Source: Blastomonas natatoria
GTDB lineage: Bacteria > Pseudomonadota > Alphaproteobacteria > Sphingomonadales > Sphingomonadaceae
DNA length: 64,000 nucleotides
NCBI RefSeq assembly: GCF_003201955.1
Contig: NZ_QJJM01000011.1
Coordinates: forward strand, 62,001 to 126,000
Direction: 5' to 3'
In this document: positions 42,334 to 50,151 of the stretch, in pieces
Position numbering within the stretch: position 1 is the stretch's first letter
Layout of the letters: every line of letters begins with the position of its first letter
Notes under the pieces: model-generated
The model's database searches: none
What the model saw: only the letters and a program-made list of their open reading frames with translations
Told to the model about the DNA's origin: nothing
Program-made: the position numbers and the translations under genes

Positions 42334-45111
42334 TCAGGCGCGGCGCGCGACCTGATCCTCGCCTGGCAATTGCATTGGCGCAGGGCGGCCGAACAGATAG
42401 CCCTGCGCCTCGTCGCAGCCTTCGTCGACGAGCAACTGCAGCTGGTCCATCGTCTCGACGCCTTCTGCCAGCACGGGGATGCCGAGCGATCTGCCGAGTG
42501 CCAGCACGGCGCGGATGATCGCATGAGCCTGCGGGCTTTCCCCCGACTGTAGCAGGAACGACTTGTCGATCTTGATCTTGTCGAACGGGAAGGAATGCAG
42601 CGTGTCGAGCGACGAATAGCCGGTGCCGAAATCGTCCATCGCGACGCTGACCCCGAGCGCCTTGATCCGGCGCAGGCTGTGCAGCGCACGGGTCTTTTCG
42701 CTGATCAGCGCGGTTTCGGTAATCTCCAGCTCCAGCCGTCGCGGAGCCAGACCCGTCTCGAGCAGGATCGACGCAACCATTTCCGGAAGATCGGGCTGCA
42801 GCAGCTGTACAGGCGACAGGTTGACCGCAACCTTGTCCTGGCTGGGCCAGCTCGCCGCCTCCGCACAGGCCGCGCGCAGCACCCATTCGCCGATCTTGAT
42901 GATCTCGCCGGTCTGCTCGGCGATCGGGATGAACTCCATCGGCGAGACCTGCCCCAGCCGCGGATGCCGCCAGCGCAGCAGCGCCTCATAGCCGCTCAGC
43001 TGGTTGGTCCGCAGTGACCGCTGCGGTTGATAGAGCAGATGGAATTCGTCCCGCGCCAGCGCATGGCGAAGCTCGTTGGCGATCTGGCGGCGGTGACGCG
43101 CCTCCTCGTCCATTCCGGCCTGATAATAGCAGATCGTCTCGCCCGGACTCGCCTTGGCACGATACATGGCAAGGTCGGCGTTGTTGAGCAGGCCTTCACG
43201 CCGCTGGGCATCGCCCGGATAGGTGGCAATGCCGAAACTTGCCCCGACAACGGCCCCCTCGCCGTCGCTGACCGCCAGTGAATGGCTGATCCGTTCGACA
43301 AAGGACTCGAGCTCTGCCGGGTCGGAAAAATGCTTGGCCACGGCAAATTCGTCGCCGCCGACGCGTGCAGCAATCTCGCCGCGCTCGAGCACCTGCATCA
43401 AGCCGGTGCCGATCTGCTCGAGCACGCGGTCGCCTGCCGCATGGCCATGGGTGTCGTTGATTTCCTTGAACCGGTCGAGATCGATCGCAATCACCGCAAC
43501 CTGGCGCCGCTGCGCCGCTGCGCGCACGATTTCGCTGTCGAGCCAGCGGTTGAGGCTGACACGATTGGGCAGGCCCGTCAGCCCGTCATGCAGCGCCATA
43601 TGCACGATCTGCTCTTCCGACCGCCGCCGCGCCGTGATGTCCTCGATCGTCGTGACCCAGCCGCCATCGGCCATGGGTCTGCTCGACATGGCGACGACAA
43701 GCTCGTCGTCGAGTTCGAGCACGAAAGGCGGGAGGCTTGCATCGTGCAGCGAGTCTTCCAGCCGGGTCCAGACCCGGGCCAGCTGCGATTCGGCTGCGGC
43801 CTCGCCGATGCGCGACGCCATCGCCTGGCGCAACAGGTCCATCGCTCCGGTGCCGGGGGCGCAATCGTCCTCCGGCAGGGACCACATTTCGGCAAAGCGC
43901 TGATTCGCCAGCACCAGCCTGCCCTTCGCATCGAACAGGCACAGCCCCTGATGCATGTGGTTCAGCGCCGCATCACGATGGCGACGGGCCTCGGCAATCT
44001 GGTCCTGGTCCTGCTTGAGCCGCGTCATGTCGCGGGTGATCTTGGCAAAGCCGAGAATGCGGCCCTGTTCGTCGCAGAATCGCTCGATGCTGACATGCGC
44101 CCAGAAACGGGTGCCATCCTTGCGGACACGCCAGCCTTCGCCGGTAAACTTGCCGGTTTCGCGCGCCGTCGCCAGCGACTGATCGGGGATGCCTGCCGCG
44201 CATTCCTCGGGCAGATAGAAGCCGCACAGCGACTGGCCGACGATCTCGTCGGGCGTATAGCCCTTCAGCCGCTGGGCGCCTGCATTCCAGTTGGCCACCC
44301 GCCCTTCGGCGTCGAGCATGTAGATGGCGCAGTCCGAAATGCCCTTGATCAACGCACCGAACTGCATCTCGCTCGCCCGAATGGCGGCGCGCGTACGCTG
44401 GGCGATGATGATGCCTGCCAGACACAGGGTCAGCAGACAGGCCGAGGCAAGGCTGATCAGTACCGACATGGTGGTCGGCGACAGCAGCGTCTGGGATCCC
44501 TCGATCCGCGAGGGAATGAGGTCGATCGCCGTCATGCCCGAGAAATGCAACCCGACAATCGCAGCGGTCATGACCAGCGCGGCCGATACGCCAGAGGCAA
44601 GGCTGTTTCGAAAGCGGGCGAGCGCAAGCGCGGGATAGAGCGGCACGACGGCCAGCACGATCGACAGCGCCAGATAGCCCACATTCCAGCGGATCAGCGC
44701 CGGCATTTCGAGCGCCGCCATGCCGACATAATGCATCGCCGCAAAGCCCGACCCGGCCAGCACGCTGGCGACGATCAGCGCGCGCGCACCCTGTCCGCGC
44801 GTCGCGATCAGCAGCGCCGCGATCGTCGTGGCCAGCACCACCAGCAGCGAGCCGACGGTCCGGGCAACCTCATAGCCGACGATGATCCCCGGGTCATAGC
44901 CGAGCATCGCGACGAAATGCGTCGCCCAGATGCCGAAACCGGTGGCAAAGCCCCCCGACACGGTCCAGCCCAGCCGCGCGCGGGCCGAAGCAGAACGCGA
45001 CTGGCGGATCATCAGCACTGCCGTGACGGTCGACAGCAGGCAGATCGCCGCGGCCAGCAGGACGAAGCGGATATCGTGGTCGTCGCGAATGCAGAAGAGA
45101 ATATCGAACAA
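42334..45111 (-). CDS. MHYT-PAS-GGDEF-EAL cyclic-di-GMP signalling protein
   Basis: Membrane protein of 925 residues. The N-terminal about 230 residues are an MHYT sensor with repeats ATHFVAML, AMHYVGMA and LHFSGMTA, proposed to bind copper and sense gases. Two PAS domains follow (about 250-370 with a PAC motif, and about 375-490). The GGDEF domain has an intact VGGDEF (near 583) and the EAL domain EALLRW (near 708), so both synthesis and breakdown of c-di-GMP are possible. Stand-alone gene. Confidence 0.94.
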   Translation of the reverse strand: MFDILFCIRDDHDIRFVLLAAAICLLSTVTAVLMIRQSRSASARARLGWTVSGGFATGFGIWATHFVAMLGYDPGIIVGYEVARTVGSLLVVLATTIAALLIATRGQGARALIVASVLAGSGFAAMHYVGMAALEMPALIRWNVGYLALSIVLAVVPLYPALALARFRNSLASGVSAALVMTAAIVGLHFSGMTAIDLIPSRIEGSQTLLSPTTMSVLISLASACLLTLCLAGIIIAQRTRAAIRASEMQFGALIKGISDCAIYMLDAEGRVANWNAGAQRLKGYTPDEIVGQSLCGFYLPEECAAGIPDQSLATARETGKFTGEGWRVRKDGTRFWAHVSIERFCDEQGRILGFAKITRDMTRLKQDQDQIAEARRHRDAALNHMHQGLCLFDAKGRLVLANQRFAEMWSLPEDDCAPGTGAMDLLRQAMASRIGEAAAESQLARVWTRLEDSLHDASLPPFVLELDDELVVAMSSRPMADGGWVTTIEDITARRRSEEQIVHMALHDGLTGLPNRVSLNRWLDSEIVRAAAQRRQVAVIAIDLDRFKEINDTHGHAAGDRVLEQIGTGLMQVLERGEIAARVGGDEFAVAKHFSDPAELESFVERISHSLAVSDGEGAVVGASFGIATYPGDAQRREGLLNNADLAMYRAKASPGETICYYQAGMDEEARHRRQIANELRHALARDEFHLLYQPQRSLRTNQLSGYEALLRWRHPRLGQVSPMEFIPIAEQTGEIIKIGEWVLRAACAEAASWPSQDKVAVNLSPVQLLQPDLPEMVASILLETGLAPRRLELEITETALISEKTRALHSLRRIKALGVSVAMDDFGTGYSSLDTLHSFPFDKIKIDKSFLLQSGESPQAHAIIRAVLALGRSLGIPVLAEGVETMDQLQLLVDEGCDEAQGYLFGRPAPMQLPGEDQVARRA

Positions 45112-45244
45112 GGGGCCAGCTCCGGGGAAAAAGCTGACCTGCCATAAGATGAAACGGGTTAATTAATTCTCGCAGCCAAATCAATTCGTTGGCCGACGGG
45201 CTGTGTCCGATTGTAAAACCTGCCGCACGGGATTGCGGGGGACC

Positions 45245-45320
<76 letters not shown>

Positions 45321-45395
45321 ACATTGCGGTGACGCGAGGCTATAATCGCTCGCCTCGCGCCTATCCAGAGGAAAATTCGGTCGCCTGGGGCGCCC

Positions 45396-46202
45396 TCAGT
45401 CGCCGCTGCTGGGAAGAACGGTGGGCAGGACCGGGGGATTGTTGCTGGTCGGAGCCGCGTTGCCGGGCGCCGTGCCCAGGGCCGGCTGAACGGTCGGGCT
45501 GGTGCCCGCCTGCGCAGCCTGGGCCGCCCGCATTTCCGGGCTGCCATACAGCGCAATCCATTTCTGAAGATCGCTCTGATAGCTCTCGTAGGAAGCGTAG
45601 AACCGGTCGAACACCCCTTCGAGCGTCGGCAGCGCGCGGACCGAGAACGTCACGAGATCCTTGGACGGGAGTGCAACGGCTTCCTGGCCGAGGACCAGTG
45701 CCGCATCGCAGAAATCGCCCTTGACCGGCGGGAACGCGAAGAAATTGTAGACCTGGGTGTTTTCGGTATCGCGGATGCGGGCATAGCCGGTGCCATAACG
45801 CTTGCGATATTTCTCCTCGACGACCTTGTTGACTCGGTCGAGCTCGCGCTTGTGGGTCTTGAGGAACTGGTTGTAGTCGTCCGCAATGCGATAGTGCTGC
45901 GGGTTCTGGCAATTGAGCGCGGCGACATTGAACGCAGCGCGGAAATACCACAGCTTCTCGTTGTCATCGATGTCGCGCATCGGCGTGTCGCGCAGGCCAT
46001 CGGCGCGCAGCATCGGGATGGCCATGGCCGAAACGGCATTGGATGGCGGGCTCGGCATGCGCGGCGGAGCGACGGGAACGGGCGGCGGCGGCGGCGCCAC
46101 GGCGATCGGAGCGGGCTTGGCCCCGCCACAGGCTGCGATCAGCGTTGTAAGGCCAACCGTCGCGGCCAGAGTGATTGCACGGCTAAGGGCCATACGCGCC
46201 AT
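45396..46202 (-). CDS. Hypothetical lipoprotein
   Basis: A 268-residue exported protein. Signal peptide with lipobox IAAC (about 22-25), a Pro/Val-rich linker, then a helical domain of about 180 residues (DDNEKLWYFRAAFNVAALNC...) and a Pro/Asn-rich tail. I do not recognise a named family. The start at 46202 (MARMALSRA) gives a normal signal peptide. It is downstream of a Bax-inhibitor protein on the same strand but separated by a terminator. Confidence 0.75.
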   Translation of the reverse strand: MARMALSRAITLAATVGLTTLIAACGGAKPAPIAVAPPPPPVPVAPPRMPSPPSNAVSAMAIPMLRADGLRDTPMRDIDDNEKLWYFRAAFNVAALNCQNPQHYRIADDYNQFLKTHKRELDRVNKVVEEKYRKRYGTGYARIRDTENTQVYNFFAFPPVKGDFCDAALVLGQEAVALPSKDLVTFSVRALPTLEGVFDRFYASYESYQSDLQKWIALYGSPEMRAAQAAQAGTSPTVQPALGTAPGNAAPTSNNPPVLPTVLPSSGD

Positions 46203-46401
46203 GTTCAGTGTCTCCCGGTGCCGCGCGCCGGGCCTGTGCCGTTCCGCGCGCGCTCTCATGGGCATGGTTTATGCCCGGCAGCGGGCGATCTCAACACCAA
46301 AACGGTGAACCGTTAAAGCTCTGCCATGGCGATACACCCTGCAGCCGGGACGAACCGAGTCCTGCAGGCGATCAACCGAGTGAGCCATCTGAGGAGACAA
46401 G

Positions 46402-46433
46402 AAAAGCCCGGCGGAGCATCTCCGCCGGGCTGT
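46402..46433 (-). terminator. Terminator of the Bax inhibitor gene
   Basis: On the minus strand GCCCGGCGGAG, loop ATG, CTCCGCCGGGC, then TTTTCTT. Perfect eleven-bp stem. Confidence 0.9.
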
Positions 46434-46460
46434 CAGGGTTCCAGTGCTTTTCCGGACAGA

Positions 46461-47204
46461 TCAGTCGCGACTGCCCATGATGCTCAGCAGCGCCTGGAAC
46501 ATGTTGATGAAATCGAGATAGAGGTTGAGCGCCCCCATGATCACGACCTTGCCCATCATGTCGCTGCCTGCGATCTGGAAATACAGGCTCTTGAGCTTCT
46601 GCGTGTCATAGGCGGTGAGGCCCGCGAAGATCAGGACGGCGGCATAGCTGATGACCAGGCCCATGACCGACGACTTCAGGAAGATATTGAGCAGGCTGGC
46701 CACGATCAGGCCGACCACACCCATGATCAGGAAGCTGCCCCAGCCGGTCAGGTCCTTCTTGGTGGTGTAGCCGAACAGGCTCAGGCCCGCGAACGCAGCT
46801 GCGGTCGAGAAGAAGGCCAGCGCGATGCTCTCACCGGTATAGACCAGGAAGATTGTCGACATGCTGAGGCCCATCAGCGTGGCGAAACCCCAGAACATGC
46901 CCTGCAGCGCAGGGGTGGAGAAGCGGTTCATGCCGAAGCTCATCGCGAACACGATCACGAGCGGCGCAAAGATGATGACATATTTCAGGATGCCCGGGCC
47001 GAACATGATATCGGCGGCCATGCCCGACTGGGCGAACAGCAGCGCAACGATACCAGTCAACAGGATACCGCTGGTCATGTAATTGTAGATGGACAGCATG
47101 TACTTGCGCAGGCCTTCGTCACGGGCCGCACTGACATTGCCGGGCGCATTGATCGAACCGGCGCGCATGCGCTCCGCCGTACGAGGATCAAAACGGTCAG
47201 CCAT
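46461..47204 (-). CDS. Bax inhibitor-1 / YccA family membrane protein
   Basis: Inner-membrane protein of 247 residues with seven predicted helices. Typical segments are YNYMTSGILLTGIVALLFA, FVYTGESIALAF-type helices and the C-terminal LYLDFINMFQALLSIMG. Bacterial homologues are pH-sensitive calcium-leak channels or FtsH-associated. AAAGGAGAC precedes the ATG at 47204; a longer frame is rejected. Confidence 0.92.
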   Translation of the reverse strand: MADRFDPRTAERMRAGSINAPGNVSAARDEGLRKYMLSIYNYMTSGILLTGIVALLFAQSGMAADIMFGPGILKYVIIFAPLVIVFAMSFGMNRFSTPALQGMFWGFATLMGLSMSTIFLVYTGESIALAFFSTAAAFAGLSLFGYTTKKDLTGWGSFLIMGVVGLIVASLLNIFLKSSVMGLVISYAAVLIFAGLTAYDTQKLKSLYFQIAGSDMMGKVVIMGALNLYLDFINMFQALLSIMGSRD

Positions 47205-47325
47205 CGAAAAAGTCTCCTTTGCCCGGCATTGTTGCCGGATAGCCACAATATCGCCCTTTGACGGGGAATTTTCAAGCGAAACCGGTTTTCAGTTCATCGC
47301 CCTTTGCTAGGATACAATTCTTACC

Positions 47326-47358
47326 ATGCGATTGTTCCCCGGGAGAGAGCAAGTCTGA
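47326..47358 (+). promoter_or_regulatory. Ten-codon leader ORF overlapping the thpR start
   Basis: ATG at 47326 encodes MRLFPGREQV and stops at TGA 47356-47358. That stop overlaps the putative CTG start at 47355 as CTGA, the same geometry as the common ATGA overlap. It may couple translation. Coding status is speculative. Confidence 0.3.
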
Positions 47359-47900
47359 GACTGTTTCTGGCCCTTGTTCCGCCCGCGCCCGTTCGCGAGC
47401 GCCTGATCGACCGGATGCAGGGGCTGGCATCGGCGCGCTGGCAGGACGAAGCGCAGCTGCATCTGACCTTGCGCTTCATCGGCGAGACCGACCGCCATGG
47501 CACAGAAGCGCTGCTGCTGTCTCTGGGGTCGGAGCGCCTCGCCCCGATCACGGCGCGGCTCGAAGGGTTCGGCTGGTTCGACCGCAAGGACCGGGTCGAT
47601 CAGCTCTGGGCGGGCCTTGCCCCGCGCGATCCACTGGCGGCGCTGCATGCCAGGCTGGACCGGCTGTGCGTGCGCGCCGGATTCGAGCCCGAGAGCCGCA
47701 AGTTCGTGCCGCATGTCACGCTGGCCCGGTTCGCGCGCAGCACCGCACCCGACCCGGCCGCGATCGCCCAATGGATGGCCGCACAACCGGTGCTTGCCAG
47801 CGAGTTGTTCACCATGGACGAGCTGTTGCTGATGCAGAGCCATATGGGCCGCGCGGGCAGCGTCTACGAGCCGGTCGCCTCGTTCCGGATGCGCAGCTGA
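47355..47900 (+). CDS. thpR: RNA 2',3'-cyclic phosphodiesterase
   Basis: Small 2H phosphoesterase (LigT type), 181 residues. Both HxTx motifs are present: HLTLRFIGE and HVTLARFAR, with the usual RLFLAL start. No ATG, GTG or TTG occurs at the expected start; the codon at the family Met position is CTG (47355), preceded by GGGAGAGAG at good distance. An in-frame TTG at 47304 would add 17 residues unlike the family. An alternative is a mutated start. Probably tRNA-ligation or RNA-repair related in other systems. Confidence 0.85.
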   Translation: MRLFLALVPPAPVRERLIDRMQGLASARWQDEAQLHLTLRFIGETDRHGTEALLLSLGSERLAPITARLEGFGWFDRKDRVDQLWAGLAPRDPLAALHARLDRLCVRAGFEPESRKFVPHVTLARFARSTAPDPAAIAQWMAAQPVLASELFTMDELLLMQSHMGRAGSVYEPVASFRMRS

Positions 47901-47904
47901 CGCT

Positions 47905-48297
47905 TCAGGGCTGGAAGGCCGCGACGATATCGGCGGTGACTCGCGCGGGCCGACCCGTCGCCTTGTCGAGCATCGCCCAGGTCGAGACGGCGGTGACGAT
48001 GTCGCGCCCGCTCGCATCGGCAAAGGCTGCGTGGCGGGCAAAACGCGCGCCCTTGGGTGTGCCTGGAACCCAGGTGCGTCCGATCGCGGTCTCACCGAGC
48101 CCGATATTGCCGCGATAATCGATCTCGTGCCGCACGATCACCCAGAAATAAGCGGCCACATGCGCGGGGTCGGCGGCCGCATTCCAGTGTGCGACCGACA
48201 GCTCCTGCAGCCACTGCACCCAGACGGCATTGTTGACATGGCCGAGTTCGTCAATGTGCTGGGGCTGGGCGGTGAAGGGGAGAGAGAAGGTGGTCAT
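47905..48297 (-). CDS. Acyl-CoA thioesterase, 4-hydroxybenzoyl-CoA thioesterase type
   Basis: Hot-dog fold thioesterase of 130 residues, YbgC/FadM-like. The N-terminal IDELGHVNNAVWVQWLQEL carries the catalytic Asp-like/His-Asn region, with VRHEIDYRGNIGLGE following. The natural acyl-CoA is unknown. The start at 48297 (MTTFSLPF) is chosen by family length. Convergent with thpR, the stops only a few bases apart. Confidence 0.9.
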   Translation of the reverse strand: MTTFSLPFTAQPQHIDELGHVNNAVWVQWLQELSVAHWNAAADPAHVAAYFWVIVRHEIDYRGNIGLGETAIGRTWVPGTPKGARFARHAAFADASGRDIVTAVSTWAMLDKATGRPARVTADIVAAFQP

Positions 48298-48530
48298 TGC
48301 ATCTCTGTAGAAGCTCGCTGCACCGAAATGAAGGAAAGAGATAGCCAGCAGTCCAAGATCGCACACGCAAAATGAGTATGAATATCCTCTAGCCAAAACC
48401 GATTTTCTGCGCCACGATCTCGCCAATTTCAGAAAGGTCGCCGCCCAATCAGGTTATGCTCTTTTGCAAGACTGCATAAGCGCGTGAATAATCGTTTTTG
48501 CCAGTTTTTATGGCCAAACAGGGGGTTACC

Positions 48531-50135
48531 ATGAAAGCGAGCCTTTTTGCCTTATTGAGCCTAGTTGCATTCACAGCTTCCGCCGACCCGCTATCTGCCA
48601 GAGAAATTCCCACATTTGCCTTCAAGCCTGATTCGTATGTCCGCCTTCGCGTCGTCGTTGAAGCTGAATCCCAGATCGACGAGAATGTCTTCGACACGAA
48701 ATTCTGTCCGGATAAATTCGCCTTCGAGATGAATCTGGCCGATTTGCTTGCAGGAGACCGGACGGCATCTCTAATTGTGAGAGTAACTGCTCCGAACCAA
48801 GCTAGCACCCCAGTCGAACTCAACATATTCGATATCAATCGAAAAAACGGCGGGATTTTCTCGGGCCCGAGTTGCAAGCTGGGGATAAACCAGATCGACT
48901 ATAAAACGCCTTTGCATTTGGGTGCGCAGTATAGAGACATGACAATGCAAGTGGGGCTGAAGCTGGCTGACGCGAAAGGTTCAGCTCAACTCTTTGCCGA
49001 TGGCCTGAGCGGGTTCCTCACCATTGCCAATGCCATTGCCCCGCTTCCAGCACCTCTGTTGCGCGCAGAAAATGGGCTCGTTACCAGGGTGACGGAAGGT
49101 CTGGCCCGGAAAACGGACGTGAGTGAAGCCGTGGACCTCAATATCGGTTCCAAGGGGAAGCATTCCAAGACCTGGACCCTGTCCAGCAGCGTTCGGCCGG
49201 GAATGCCCAAGCTGACTATTCATGCCTATCTGGAAAATGTGGGCAGCTTCTTCACCATGCCTGGCGACAAATGGGATCCTGCGCTGCTGCTGCTAACCAA
49301 CCTTCCTTCCAATGAAATCATCAAAGCAAAGGACTTTGCCACCTTTCTGCCAAGTCTGGGCAGCGATTATTCCCAGTTTGTCGCTGCAGCCAGCATAGGT
49401 GCCTTTGATGCTGAGTGCGACGATCTGCGGCAGCGAATTTCCGATCTCGGATTTTCGCCGATGGACCGTTCACTGCTCCTATGGGCGGTGGCCTGGAACC
49501 GGACGGCGATGCGCGATAACAAGGATATCGACCAAACCCTCTGCATGAAAACGACCTTCGCAGAGCTTGCTCTGTTCGATGCGACCAAATCGATTGTCGC
49601 GCGCAAGCCCGATCCAGTGCCACCGGTCATGCTGCCCGCAACAGAGGCACAGATGCGGTTGGCCATAGAAGCCAACGAACGATTGGCGACTTTCATGCTG
49701 ACGCCAGAATCTCTGGTGAACGAGACCATGGCAGAAGACCTTTTTGCCTTCCCCCTAGAAATAGAGGACAGGGTGCAGTCGTCGATCCTCCTTAACCCCA
49801 ACATCCAGCTCAATAATGCTGCACAGTGGCAGACCCGCAGAGTGAATCGCGATCGGGCAATTGCTAGCCGGGTAGGTTGTTATCTTTTCCTTCCCAACTC
49901 CAGCGGCGGGCCATCGCGCATGGCATTTATTGCCCTGCTCAATACCGATACGGGCCAGCGGGAAACGCTTGTCGAGCTCTTCTTTTCATCCACGCCAGTC
50001 CCGACCGATAGAGCCTTGGTCAATCGGATGGTTTTGGTCAATGAGGCGGGCGCAACCGCTGAGCTGGCGCTGATGAAAACAAAGTTTGCCAGAGGCTGTG
50101 GCCTCAGCGGCTGGCGGCCAGCCCTGCTGGACTGA
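48531..50135 (+). CDS. Unknown large secreted protein, AT-richer than its surroundings
   Basis: A 534-residue exported protein with a signal peptide (MKASLFALLSLVAFTASA). I do not recognise any domain. A beta-rich N-terminal half (about 25-150) contains two cysteines; the middle is mixed and the C-terminal third (about 400-534) contains FAFPLEIEDRVQSSIL and ends in a Cys-containing tail. Codon use is visibly less GC-biased at third positions than in the neighbours, suggesting recent acquisition. The ATG at 48531 follows GGGGG with a normal gap. Stands alone between a thioesterase and clpA. Confidence 0.82.
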   Translation: MKASLFALLSLVAFTASADPLSAREIPTFAFKPDSYVRLRVVVEAESQIDENVFDTKFCPDKFAFEMNLADLLAGDRTASLIVRVTAPNQASTPVELNIFDINRKNGGIFSGPSCKLGINQIDYKTPLHLGAQYRDMTMQVGLKLADAKGSAQLFADGLSGFLTIANAIAPLPAPLLRAENGLVTRVTEGLARKTDVSEAVDLNIGSKGKHSKTWTLSSSVRPGMPKLTIHAYLENVGSFFTMPGDKWDPALLLLTNLPSNEIIKAKDFATFLPSLGSDYSQFVAAASIGAFDAECDDLRQRISDLGFSPMDRSLLLWAVAWNRTAMRDNKDIDQTLCMKTTFAELALFDATKSIVARKPDPVPPVMLPATEAQMRLAIEANERLATFMLTPESLVNETMAEDLFAFPLEIEDRVQSSILLNPNIQLNNAAQWQTRRVNRDRAIASRVGCYLFLPNSSGGPSRMAFIALLNTDTGQRETLVELFFSSTPVPTDRALVNRMVLVNEAGATAELALMKTKFARGCGLSGWRPALLD

Positions 50136-50151
50136 CCGCCCGACTGCTTCT

